Source: an uncultured Bacteroidales bacterium (GTDB lineage Bacteria; Bacteroidota; Bacteroidia; Bacteroidales; UBA932). From it: DNA of 54,377 nucleotides. The notes under the pieces were generated by a model. The model was not told where the DNA came from. It worked only from the letters and a program-made list of their open reading frames with translations, and did not search any database. Of this stretch, positions 33,257 to 41,915 are shown piece by piece (position 1 is the stretch's first letter; each line of letters begins with the position of its first letter). Where the stretch lies: contig CAJODR010000006.1 of assembly GCA_905233275.1 (NCBI GenBank), positions 1 through 54,377 of the forward strand, given 5' to 3'. The position numbers and the translations under genes were made by a program.

Positions 33257-35523
33257 TGAACCTGTTGCTGACAATAGCTGCGGCCGCCATGGTCCACGTC
33301 ATTCCCGAACCTTCTTCCCTGGAGGTCCGGGATGGGTCTTTTATGCTGTCACCGCGTTCAGCCATCGTCGCGACTTCGCCGGAGGCCGCTTCCGTGGCCG
33401 AAACCGTAGCCGGAAAGATCCGTCAATCAACGGGATACGCCATTCCCGTCAAGGGAAAGAAAGGAGACATCGTCCTCGTCCTTGACCAATCTCAGGACAT
33501 TCCCGCCGAAGGATACCGCCTCAGCGTCACGCCCAAAAAGGTCACCGCGACAGCTTCGACTCCGGCCGGGCTCTACTATGCGCTCCAGTCTTTCCTGCAG
33601 CTGCTGCCTCCGGAGATAGAGAGTCTCTCGGCGGTCAACGGAATTCGCTGGGAAGCGCCCTGCGTGGAGATAGAGGATGCGCCGCGCTTTGCCTGGAGGG
33701 GATTTCATATCGATCCCTGCCGGCATTTCCTGTCGGTGGAGGATGTCAAGAAGCAGATCGACATTCTCTCCGAATACAAGATCAACACCATGCACTGGCA
33801 CCTGACGGACGACCAGGGCTGGCGCATAGAAATAAAGAAGTATCCGAAGCTCACGGAGGTCGGAGCATGGCGAACCGAGTTTGACGGCAGCGTCCATGGA
33901 GGGTTCTACACGAAGGACGAGATCCGCGACGTGGTGGCATACGCTGCGGAGCGATTCGTCACGGTAGTTCCCGAAATCGAGATGCCGGGACACGCCATTT
34001 CCGCCATCCGCGCCTATCCGGAGCTCTCCTGCAACAAGGAGGTCGTCCGGACATTCTACACATGGGGTACGCCTGACATTTCGCTCTGCGTAGGCAGCGA
34101 ACGGGTATTCGAATTCCTCGAAGACGTGATTGCCGAGGTCGTGGAGCTCTTCCCGTCCGAATACATCCATATCGGAGGCGACGAATGCCGCAAAAACCGC
34201 TGGGAGACATGCCCCGCCTGTCAGGCCCGCATCAAGGCCGAGGGAATTGTCGCTGACGACGAATTCACCGCCGAGGAGAAGCTCCAGAGCTACGCCGTTC
34301 ACCGCATGGAGGAGATTCTCCTCAAATACGGCCGCAAACTGGTCGGCTGGGACGAAATCCTCGAAGGCGGCCTCACTCCAGGCGCTACCGTAATGTCCTG
34401 GAGAGGCGAAGACGGCGGCAAGAAGGCGGCCATGGCCGGCCACGAAGTCATCATGACTCCGAGCAAGGAGGGAATGTACTTCGACCACTTCCAGGGCGAC
34501 CCGAAGATCGAGCCCGTCTCCATCGGCAACTACACCACCCTCGAAAAGGTCTACTTCTACAATCCCGTTCCCGCCGAGCTGAGCGAAAACGGCAAGGCGT
34601 CCTTCGTCAAGGGCGTCCAGTGCAACAACTGGTCGGAATACATCTATTCTCCTTCACATCGTGAATACATGCTCTTCCCGAGGGCATTCGCTCTTGCGGA
34701 AATAGCCTGGTGCCCGGCCGAAAACAAGGATTTCCCCGCTTTCTGCAAGAGGGTGGACGATGCCTGCCGGAGACTTGATTTCCGCGGCGTCAACTACCAT
34801 ATTCCGCTTCCGGAGCAGCCGGGTGGCTCATGCGACAGGATTGCGCTGATCGATTCGGCGACGCTGTCATTCACCTCGACCCGTCCTGTCAAGATGGTTT
34901 ACACCCTCGACGGAAGCGAGCCTGCGGCCGATTCCAAAGAATACACCGAGCCGCTCACCTTCACGGACGACGCTGTCCTGAAGATTGCGTCAGTCACCCC
35001 GTTCGGTCGTCTGAGCACCGTCAGGACCATTACGGTTGAGAAACAGACTCCCCTACCCGCCGTCGAGCAGACATTCGGCGGCATCAGGGCCCGTCGGGCT
35101 GACGGCAAATTCGTCACGGCTGACGACCTCAAGGGCGCCTCCTGGAAGGATATCGAGATCGCCAAACTGCGCGACATCACGTCCCTGGAGCCGTTCAACA
35201 GGAATGTTCCGGACAGCACGAGATTCTTCGCCGTCGAGGCGGAAGGATTTTTCAATGTCGACGACACCGACGTCTACCGCTTCTCTTCGGACTGCGACAG
35301 GGTGTGGATTGACGGAAAGCTCATGATAGACAATGGTGCGGAGGTCAAACGCTATTCGCGCCACGATGCGGATCTCGCTCTCGCAGCGGGGACGCACCGG
35401 TTCCGCCTTATATATATTTTTAATGTAATAGGGGGCTGGAATTCGCTCCGCAACAAAACCGACATCTCCATCCGCAGGGAAGGTGATGAAAAATGGAAAA
35501 ACATTAAAATCCTGAATAAATGA
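33256..35523 (+). CDS. GH20 beta-N-acetylhexosaminidase
   Basis: A 755-residue exported exo-beta-hexosaminidase. After a short signal (about 1-15) come the GH20b alpha/beta domain (16-140) and the catalytic barrel (141-490). The barrel begins RFAWRGFHIDPCRHFLSVED and contains TMHWHLTDDQGWRIEIKKYP. The catalytic pair is Asp309-Glu310 in IGGDECRKNRWE, for the substrate-assisted mechanism. A chitobiase-like C-terminal sheet (530-590) and a PA14-like module (about 595-750) follow; the latter is seen in several Bacteroides GH20 enzymes and may bind sugar. The ATG at 33256 overlaps the phosphatase stop by one base. It would remove terminal GlcNAc from N-glycan antennae or free chitobiose. Confidence 0.95.
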   Translation: MNLLLTIAAAAMVHVIPEPSSLEVRDGSFMLSPRSAIVATSPEAASVAETVAGKIRQSTGYAIPVKGKKGDIVLVLDQSQDIPAEGYRLSVTPKKVTATASTPAGLYYALQSFLQLLPPEIESLSAVNGIRWEAPCVEIEDAPRFAWRGFHIDPCRHFLSVEDVKKQIDILSEYKINTMHWHLTDDQGWRIEIKKYPKLTEVGAWRTEFDGSVHGGFYTKDEIRDVVAYAAERFVTVVPEIEMPGHAISAIRAYPELSCNKEVVRTFYTWGTPDISLCVGSERVFEFLEDVIAEVVELFPSEYIHIGGDECRKNRWETCPACQARIKAEGIVADDEFTAEEKLQSYAVHRMEEILLKYGRKLVGWDEILEGGLTPGATVMSWRGEDGGKKAAMAGHEVIMTPSKEGMYFDHFQGDPKIEPVSIGNYTTLEKVYFYNPVPAELSENGKASFVKGVQCNNWSEYIYSPSHREYMLFPRAFALAEIAWCPAENKDFPAFCKRVDDACRRLDFRGVNYHIPLPEQPGGSCDRIALIDSATLSFTSTRPVKMVYTLDGSEPAADSKEYTEPLTFTDDAVLKIASVTPFGRLSTVRTITVEKQTPLPAVEQTFGGIRARRADGKFVTADDLKGASWKDIEIAKLRDITSLEPFNRNVPDSTRFFAVEAEGFFNVDDTDVYRFSSDCDRVWIDGKLMIDNGAEVKRYSRHDADLALAAGTHRFRLIYIFNVIGGWNSLRNKTDISIRREGDEKWKNIKILNK

Positions 35524-36779
35524 ACGCTATTCTGAAACTCAGGTCTCCGCTCGTCCTTTTGTTTACGGCGGCGGCTCTTGCCTTTTCGATGGCAACTTCC
35601 TGCACCGATGATAACGGCAAAGTGATCGTACTTCCGCCTCCGGGACCGGATGATAATCCGGACACTCCGACAAATCCCGACACGCCCAGTAATCCCGACA
35701 CTCCGGGCGGCGGCGAGACGGGCACGCTCTGCACGGATATCGGACAGACACCCATCGTGCTCGCGTACTTCACGGAGTACACCGAGACACTGCCGGAGGT
35801 AACCCTCCTGACACACATCAACTATGCCCACGGCCGTTTCGCCAATCCCTCCACGGGCGACGGCGGCATCGTAATCACGGAATCCAAGAAGGCCCCGATC
35901 AGCGAGGTCGTAGCCCTCAAGAAAAAGAACCCCAAACTCAAAGTCTGCCTCATGGTAGGCGGCTGGGGTGGCCACGCAGACGGATTCTCCATGATGGCCC
36001 GCGACGCTGCAAAGCGTACCGAATTCTGCCAGAGCGTCAAGGCCCTGCTTGACAAGCACGGACTCGACGGTATCGACATCGACTGGGAATATCCTACCCA
36101 GAGCGCAGACGGCGAGACCGGCTGCCATCCCGACGACACCAAGAACTTCAATCTGGTCCTCAAGGAGCTCCGCGAGACTCTCGGCACCGGCAAGATCATT
36201 TCATTCGCCTCCTCATCCAGCGCCAAATACGTCGACTGGCCCACTGCAATGAAGTATCTGGACTATGTCAATGTCATGACCTACGACATGGGAGCGGCCC
36301 CCAACGGGCACAATTCGCCTCTGCACAAGTCCTCGCTCTTCAATCACAGGAGTTGGGACGAGAGCGTTGATGCGCACGTCAAAGGCGGAGTGCCGAAGAA
36401 CAGGATGGTCATGGGCGTTCCCTTCTACGGAAAAGCCGAAAAGAATCCTTCCGAGTCCACAAAGATATTCGACTACAGCGTAAGGTATTACGAAATTCCC
36501 GACATCCTCGAGAAGGGCACTTACAAGGGCAAGGCCCTCGCCCGTAAAGTGTACCGCAGGTGGGAAGCCACTTCGATGGTCCCCTACCTCGTGGACGACG
36601 CCGGCAAAAACGTCCTCTCGTACGACGATCCCGAATCCGTAGGCCTCAAGGGTTCATACGTGGTCGCCAACGGCCACCTCGGCGCGATGTTCTGGGAGTA
36701 TCGCTGCGATACCGATGACCACGCCCTGCTGAAAGCCCTCGTCAAGGCCATCTACGGCAAGGATACTGTATTGGAATAA
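35520..36779 (+). CDS. GH18 endo-beta-N-acetylglucosaminidase, surface lipoprotein
   Basis: A 419-residue lipoprotein (lipobox ATSC, Cys28, followed by TDD). A Pro/Asp-rich linker with repeated NPDTP units (about 40-68) extends a GH18 barrel (75-415). The catalytic motif is DGIDIDWEYP with acid Glu190, and FMVGGWG-type strand residues (CLMVGGWGGHADGF) precede it. The family includes EndoH-like enzymes that cut the chitobiose core of N-glycans and chitinases. The GH92/GH130 context favours N-glycan release. Overlap of the ATG with the GH20 stop (ATGA) shows tight coupling. The linker and acidic residues after the lipid Cys support surface display. Confidence 0.92.
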   Translation: MNAILKLRSPLVLLFTAAALAFSMATSCTDDNGKVIVLPPPGPDDNPDTPTNPDTPSNPDTPGGGETGTLCTDIGQTPIVLAYFTEYTETLPEVTLLTHINYAHGRFANPSTGDGGIVITESKKAPISEVVALKKKNPKLKVCLMVGGWGGHADGFSMMARDAAKRTEFCQSVKALLDKHGLDGIDIDWEYPTQSADGETGCHPDDTKNFNLVLKELRETLGTGKIISFASSSSAKYVDWPTAMKYLDYVNVMTYDMGAAPNGHNSPLHKSSLFNHRSWDESVDAHVKGGVPKNRMVMGVPFYGKAEKNPSESTKIFDYSVRYYEIPDILEKGTYKGKALARKVYRRWEATSMVPYLVDDAGKNVLSYDDPESVGLKGSYVVANGHLGAMFWEYRCDTDDHALLKALVKAIYGKDTVLE

Positions 36780-36829
36780 TTTTTCAATCAACATATTAAC
36801 CAATTAAACAAACTAACCATTATCAACCA

Positions 36830-39800
36830 ATGAAACAGAAAGTAGCCCTATTGACTAAACTGGCTGCGGTTGTGGTTTGTCTGCTGCTGTTCCCGGGAAG
36901 CCCCGAAGGCTTCGCCCAGGGCGGCATCACCGTCAAAGGTACGGTGGTGGACACCTACAATGAGCCTGTCATCGGAGCTGCGGTCACGATCAAGGGCAAG
37001 ACTATCGGAGTCGAGACCGACCTTGATGGAAAGTTCTCCCTCACGGTCCCTTCCGAGTCTACCGTCCTTGAAGTGATTTCGCTCGGCTATGTCACCCAGG
37101 AGGTGAAAGTCGGCAAGCAGCGCACACTTTCGATCGTCCTCGAAGAGGATGCACAGTCGCTGGAGGCGACCGTCGTCGTGGCTTATGGTACTCAGACCAG
37201 GGCCACCGTCACGGGCGCTCTTACGACCATTGACACCAAGCAGCTCGTCAAAGCGCCGGTAGCGGACGTTACCAACGTCCTCGCGGGCCAGATGCCCGGT
37301 GTCGCGACTGTTCAGGAGACCGGCCAGCCCGGTGAGGACTACGCCAAGATCTTCATCCGAGGCGTAGGCTCCCTGTCCGAGAGCGCATCTTCTCCTCTCA
37401 TCCTCGTCGACGGTGTCGAACGTCCACTCAACACCGTTGACCCCAACGAAATCGAGAACCTCTCGATCCTGAAGGATGCGGCGTCCACCGCCGTATTCGG
37501 TGTCCGTGGTGCTAACGGTGTCATCATCGTCACCACCAAGCGCGGCGACCCCGGCAAGCCGAAGATCTCCGTAAGTTCCATCACCGGTGTCCAGATGCCG
37601 ATGTCCTACATCAAGCAGAGCTCCGGTTACGATTTCGCCCGCTACTACAATGTCTACCAGTGGAATGACGGCAAGACCGACAAGGGCCTCTACTTCACCC
37701 CGGAAGCCATCGAGGCTTACCGCACGGGCAGCGACCCCATCATGTTCCCGAGCACAAACTGGAACGACGTCATGTTCCGCAAGGCATTCCTCCAGACCAA
37801 GAACAACATCAACATCTCCGGCGGTTCCGACAAGGTCCGTTACTTCGTGTCGATGGGTTACATGTTCCAGAACGGTCTGTTGAAAGCCATCCCGGGCGTC
37901 GACTACGACAACAACTACACCTACAACAGGTACAACTACAGGGCAAACCTCGACTTCAAGCTCACCGAAACGACAGACATGCGTTTCAATATCAGCGGAG
38001 TCATCGGCGACACCCATGAGCCTTACACCGACAGGGACAACATCTGGACCCTCACCATGCTCTGGGCCCATCCTGTGGCAAGTCCCGGTGTCGTAGGCGA
38101 CCAGGTCTTCACCAGCGTTTCCACGAGCGCCCTTCCTTCGGGTCTTACCAAGTGGAACGGTTGGGAGTACTACTACATGACGGGTTATACCGACAAGTAC
38201 AAGACATCCCTCGGCATGGACCTCACCATCAACCAGAAGCTCGACTTCATCACTGAAGGCCTCAGCGCCAGCATCAAGGGCAGCTACGACGCCGCCATGA
38301 CCATGAAGAAGAAACGTATCGGCGGAAGTGGCCTCCACTACACCTATGAGTATGCTTCCTGGGCTGACGATTCCGGTCTCAGCATCAACGATCCGGATTT
38401 CGACAAGACATACGTCATCAAGATTTCGGACTCCGAGGCACCGCTCAGCTGGAGCGATCCTTCGACCGACGATGACAAGAGCTGGTATCTCGAAGGACGT
38501 CTCGACTACAGCCGCAAATTCGCAGGCAAGCACGCAGTCAGCGCCCTCCTCCTCTACAACCAGACCCGCGACTACTATCCGTCGCAGTACTCTTACCTGC
38601 CCCGTGGTTACGTCGGCTTCGTCGGCCGCGTCACTTACGGCTACAAGGACAAATACCTCGTCGACCTCAGCGCCGGTTACAACGGCTCCGAGAACTTCGC
38701 ACCCGGAAAGACCCGTTACGGTCTCTTCCCTTCAGCCTCTGTCGGCTGGGTGGTTTCCGAGGAGAAATTCATGAAGAAGCTCCCCTGGGTCAACTATTTG
38801 AAACTAAGAGCTTCCATCGGTAAGGTCGGTAACGACCTCGGCCAGTCCTCCCGATTCATGTACATGGAGGGCACCTGGGAAGAAGCTGGCTCCTACTACT
38901 TCGGAGTCAACAAATCCGACGGTGTCCCGCGTTACGAGCTCGGCAAGCCCGGCAACCTCGGTATCACCTGGGAGACCGCAGTCAAGTCCAACCTCGGTCT
39001 CGACTTCGACCTCTTCAAGAAGCGTCTGCACTTCTCCGGAGACTTGTTCCAGGAGCACCGTACGGGCATTCTCGTCAAGCCTAATTCACTTCCCGGCGTC
39101 ATCGCCTTCACCCCTCAGAACATGAACCTCGGTGAAGTCGATAACCGCGGTTACGAAGTCGAACTCGGCTGGAAGGATCATATCGGAGAATTCACCTACG
39201 ATATCAACGCCAACGTCACCTTCGCCCGCAACAAGATCATCTACATGGACGAAGTCGAACCGCAGGAAGCCTATCAGGCCCAGACCGGCGGCCCGACCAA
39301 CCGTCACCTCCTCTACATCTTCGAGCGTCTGTACCAGAAGTCTGACTTCTACATTGACGACAATGGTGTCCAGAGACTTAATCCCGATCTCCCCCAGCCT
39401 TCCACCACCGTCTATCCCGGTGACTGTATGTACAAGGACCTCAACGGAGACGGCAAGGTCGACGGCCTCGACAAGATGTACACCGGCTATCCCGACCGTC
39501 CCGAATACATTTTCGGTTCCAACTGGAAATTCGGATGGAAGGGCTTCCACCTCAACCTCAACTGGGTTGCAGCCACCAACGTCAACCGTGTTTGGAACGC
39601 CGACTACCGTATCCCGTTCACCAACTCCGGTCACCGCGGACTGCTCCAGATGTTTGCTGAACGCTGCTGGATTGACAATGACAACCCCTGGGCGCCCGGC
39701 CGCGAAGACGGTGACCTGCCGCGTTTCACCAAGACCAATTACCCTTGGAACTCCGAAGATTCCACCCTTTGGACAGTTGACGCCAGCTATCTCCGTCTCA

Positions 39801-40006
39801 AGAGCGCCAGCTTCGGCTATACATTTACCAAGAACAAATTCTTCGACAAACTCGGCATAGGCAGCGTGAGCCTCATGTTCACCGGCTACAACATGCTGAC
39901 CTTCTCGAAGATGACTCTCCAGGACCCGGAGGCCAAGTCCAGCGATTCCGACGGTACCTACCCGCTCGTGAAGACCTACAACCTGGCCCTCAACATCAAC
40001 TTCTAA
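36830..40006 (+). CDS. susC: SusC-like TonB-dependent outer-membrane transporter
   Basis: A 1058-residue TonB-dependent transporter. A signal peptide ends FAQGG. A CarboxypepD_reg-like domain follows (about 33-115; VKGTVVDTYNEPVIGAAVTIKG). The plug domain (120-240) carries ILVDGVERPLNTVDPNEIEN and the ANGVIIVTTKRG end of the SusC plug. A beta-barrel follows to a C-terminal Phe (NINF). With the SusD partner encoded next it forms a lid-and-barrel importer for oligosaccharides released at the surface. It begins 50 bases after the GH18 gene, and I see no promoter in that gap. Confidence 0.97.
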   Translation: MKQKVALLTKLAAVVVCLLLFPGSPEGFAQGGITVKGTVVDTYNEPVIGAAVTIKGKTIGVETDLDGKFSLTVPSESTVLEVISLGYVTQEVKVGKQRTLSIVLEEDAQSLEATVVVAYGTQTRATVTGALTTIDTKQLVKAPVADVTNVLAGQMPGVATVQETGQPGEDYAKIFIRGVGSLSESASSPLILVDGVERPLNTVDPNEIENLSILKDAASTAVFGVRGANGVIIVTTKRGDPGKPKISVSSITGVQMPMSYIKQSSGYDFARYYNVYQWNDGKTDKGLYFTPEAIEAYRTGSDPIMFPSTNWNDVMFRKAFLQTKNNINISGGSDKVRYFVSMGYMFQNGLLKAIPGVDYDNNYTYNRYNYRANLDFKLTETTDMRFNISGVIGDTHEPYTDRDNIWTLTMLWAHPVASPGVVGDQVFTSVSTSALPSGLTKWNGWEYYYMTGYTDKYKTSLGMDLTINQKLDFITEGLSASIKGSYDAAMTMKKKRIGGSGLHYTYEYASWADDSGLSINDPDFDKTYVIKISDSEAPLSWSDPSTDDDKSWYLEGRLDYSRKFAGKHAVSALLLYNQTRDYYPSQYSYLPRGYVGFVGRVTYGYKDKYLVDLSAGYNGSENFAPGKTRYGLFPSASVGWVVSEEKFMKKLPWVNYLKLRASIGKVGNDLGQSSRFMYMEGTWEEAGSYYFGVNKSDGVPRYELGKPGNLGITWETAVKSNLGLDFDLFKKRLHFSGDLFQEHRTGILVKPNSLPGVIAFTPQNMNLGEVDNRGYEVELGWKDHIGEFTYDINANVTFARNKIIYMDEVEPQEAYQAQTGGPTNRHLLYIFERLYQKSDFYIDDNGVQRLNPDLPQPSTTVYPGDCMYKDLNGDGKVDGLDKMYTGYPDRPEYIFGSNWKFGWKGFHLNLNWVAATNVNRVWNADYRIPFTNSGHRGLLQMFAERCWIDNDNPWAPGREDGDLPRFTKTNYPWNSEDSTLWTVDASYLRLKSASFGYTFTKNKFFDKLGIGSVSLMFTGYNMLTFSKMTLQDPEAKSSDSDGTYPLVKTYNLALNINF

Positions 40007-40018
40007 TCCAGGCTAGCC

Positions 40019-41899
40019 ATGAAAAGAACATTCAGAATTTTGACCCTTGCACTGCTCGTAGCAGGCATGGCCTCTTGTGAAAGCCTCCAACTTGGCGACG
40101 ACGGCCTGAGCAAGGCTCCGGAAACATCCGGTGCCACCCTCGACACCCTGTTCCGCACGGTCAAGGACTCGGACAAGGTCCTCGCCTCTGCATATTACTA
40201 CCTGCCCTACGGACTCATCTCCGACTTTGACAGCAAGATGGGCAAGGATATCGTCGAGTCCATCACCGACCACTTCGTGTCCAACAAGCACACGGAAGGT
40301 GACGGTCCCAACGACCTCTATTATACCGGCGCACTCGGCCCCAATATCTCCGGTGACGCAGCCGGCGGCGAAGCTTACCGTTTCGGTTCCGAAAAGGACT
40401 ACACGGCCATCCGCTACGGCTGGTACTATCTCGAGAATGCCGACAAGATTCCCGATGCAAATCCCACTGAACTCGCCCGCAAGAAGGCTGAGGCCAAGAT
40501 GTGCATCGCCATCGCTTACGCCAACATGTTCCGCTATATCGGCGGCGTTCCGCTCATCGACCATTCCATCCAGACGGATGAAGAGATGAATTTCCCCCGC
40601 AACACATTCGCCGAGACCGTCGAATTCATCGTCAAGCTCTGCGACGAAGCAGCACAGGATCTTCCCTGGCGCGTGAGCGAAGTTGAGGACGGACGTATGA
40701 CCAAGGCTGCAGCAATCGGACTCAAGCTCCGCGTGCTCTGCTTTGCCGCCTCCCCGACATTCAACTCCGATACGCCCTGGCATCCGGATGCAGCCGACTG
40801 GGACAATATGGGCAAGTACGTCCGCTACGGACAGCACTACGACAAGTCCCTCTGGGACCGCGCAAAAGCGGCTGCCGACGAGTTCATGACCGGACTCGCA
40901 GGCGGTGGCTGGTACGCTCTCGTCCAGGCCACTCCTACCGGAGTTGACGCTGCCGGAAACAAATTCACCACTCCCCGCGACTATCGTCTCGCCTATCGCG
41001 ACGCCTACAACAAACGCGGTACTACCGAAAGCATCATTTCCATCCGCAAGTCCAACAGCTCCAGCTACCACAACAAGAACCTGGACCTTCAGGACGATTT
41101 CGGATGCGGCGCCACCCTCAACTGGGTCAACAAGTTCCCCTATGCCGACGGTACTCCGTTCCCGGAGGATTTCGACTGGGAGCATCCCTCTGCAGGCGGC
41201 CCCGACCGCTATCCTTTCTTCAAACCGGATCCCAACGGCCAGCACAAGGTTGACAACAAAGACACCTTCACCGAGACCCGTGACCCTCGTCTCTATGAGA
41301 ATGTCTGCGTTCCCGGAGACCTCTGGAAGAATGGCAACGTCGGCCCTACCTACGTCAACGCCAAGAGCCCGAACTTCCAGGACGGCAACACCGGTTTCCT
41401 CCAGATGAAATTCATCATGCAGCAGGAAGCCGACCGCAACACTCCGCCCCACTGGTGCATGATGCGTTATGCAGAAGTACTCCTCAACGCTGCCGAGGCT
41501 TACAACGAGTCCAACGGCGGTCCTGACGACAAGGCCTATGCATGGGTCAACGCCGTCCGCGCCCGCGTCGGTCTCCCCGCCCTTGCCGAAGGCATGAGCA
41601 AGGAGGAATTCCGCAACGCCCTCATCCTCGAGCGCGAACTCGAATTCGGCTTTGAGGAAGTCCGTTGGTTCGACATGGTCCGCTGGGGCCTGAAAGATGC
41701 TTTCACCACCAAACTGAAAGCTCTCGAGGTCACCGGTAACAAGCAGACGAATGCGACCAGTTTCACTTTCTTTGTCAAGGATGCCTATCCGCCGCGGTCA
41801 TGGTACAATGACTTCGATACGAAATGGTATCTTTCTCCGATTCCTGCCGTAGAGATCAACAAAGGCTACGGTATGACTCAGAATCCGGGTTGGAATTAA
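40019..41899 (+). CDS. susD: SusD-like glycan-binding lipoprotein
   Basis: A 626-residue surface lipoprotein (lipobox MASC, Cys20) of the SusD/RagB family with helical TPR-like repeats. Typical segments are AKMCIAIAYANMFRYIGGVPLID, WCMMRYAEVLLNAAEAYNES and a C-terminal YLSPIPAVEINKGYGMTQNPGW. It acts as the lid of the SusC encoded 12 bases upstream. At 626 residues it is longer than many SusD proteins, with an insert-rich middle. Confidence 0.95.
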   Translation: MKRTFRILTLALLVAGMASCESLQLGDDGLSKAPETSGATLDTLFRTVKDSDKVLASAYYYLPYGLISDFDSKMGKDIVESITDHFVSNKHTEGDGPNDLYYTGALGPNISGDAAGGEAYRFGSEKDYTAIRYGWYYLENADKIPDANPTELARKKAEAKMCIAIAYANMFRYIGGVPLIDHSIQTDEEMNFPRNTFAETVEFIVKLCDEAAQDLPWRVSEVEDGRMTKAAAIGLKLRVLCFAASPTFNSDTPWHPDAADWDNMGKYVRYGQHYDKSLWDRAKAAADEFMTGLAGGGWYALVQATPTGVDAAGNKFTTPRDYRLAYRDAYNKRGTTESIISIRKSNSSSYHNKNLDLQDDFGCGATLNWVNKFPYADGTPFPEDFDWEHPSAGGPDRYPFFKPDPNGQHKVDNKDTFTETRDPRLYENVCVPGDLWKNGNVGPTYVNAKSPNFQDGNTGFLQMKFIMQQEADRNTPPHWCMMRYAEVLLNAAEAYNESNGGPDDKAYAWVNAVRARVGLPALAEGMSKEEFRNALILERELEFGFEEVRWFDMVRWGLKDAFTTKLKALEVTGNKQTNATSFTFFVKDAYPPRSWYNDFDTKWYLSPIPAVEINKGYGMTQNPGWN

Positions 41900-41915
41900 T
41901 TAAATGTACCCGAAG

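Noticed and set aside
36780..36829. Separate promoter for susC
   Set aside because: The 50-base gap is A/T-rich but has no TAnnTTTG box on the plus strand, so read-through from upstream or a non-consensus promoter is assumed.
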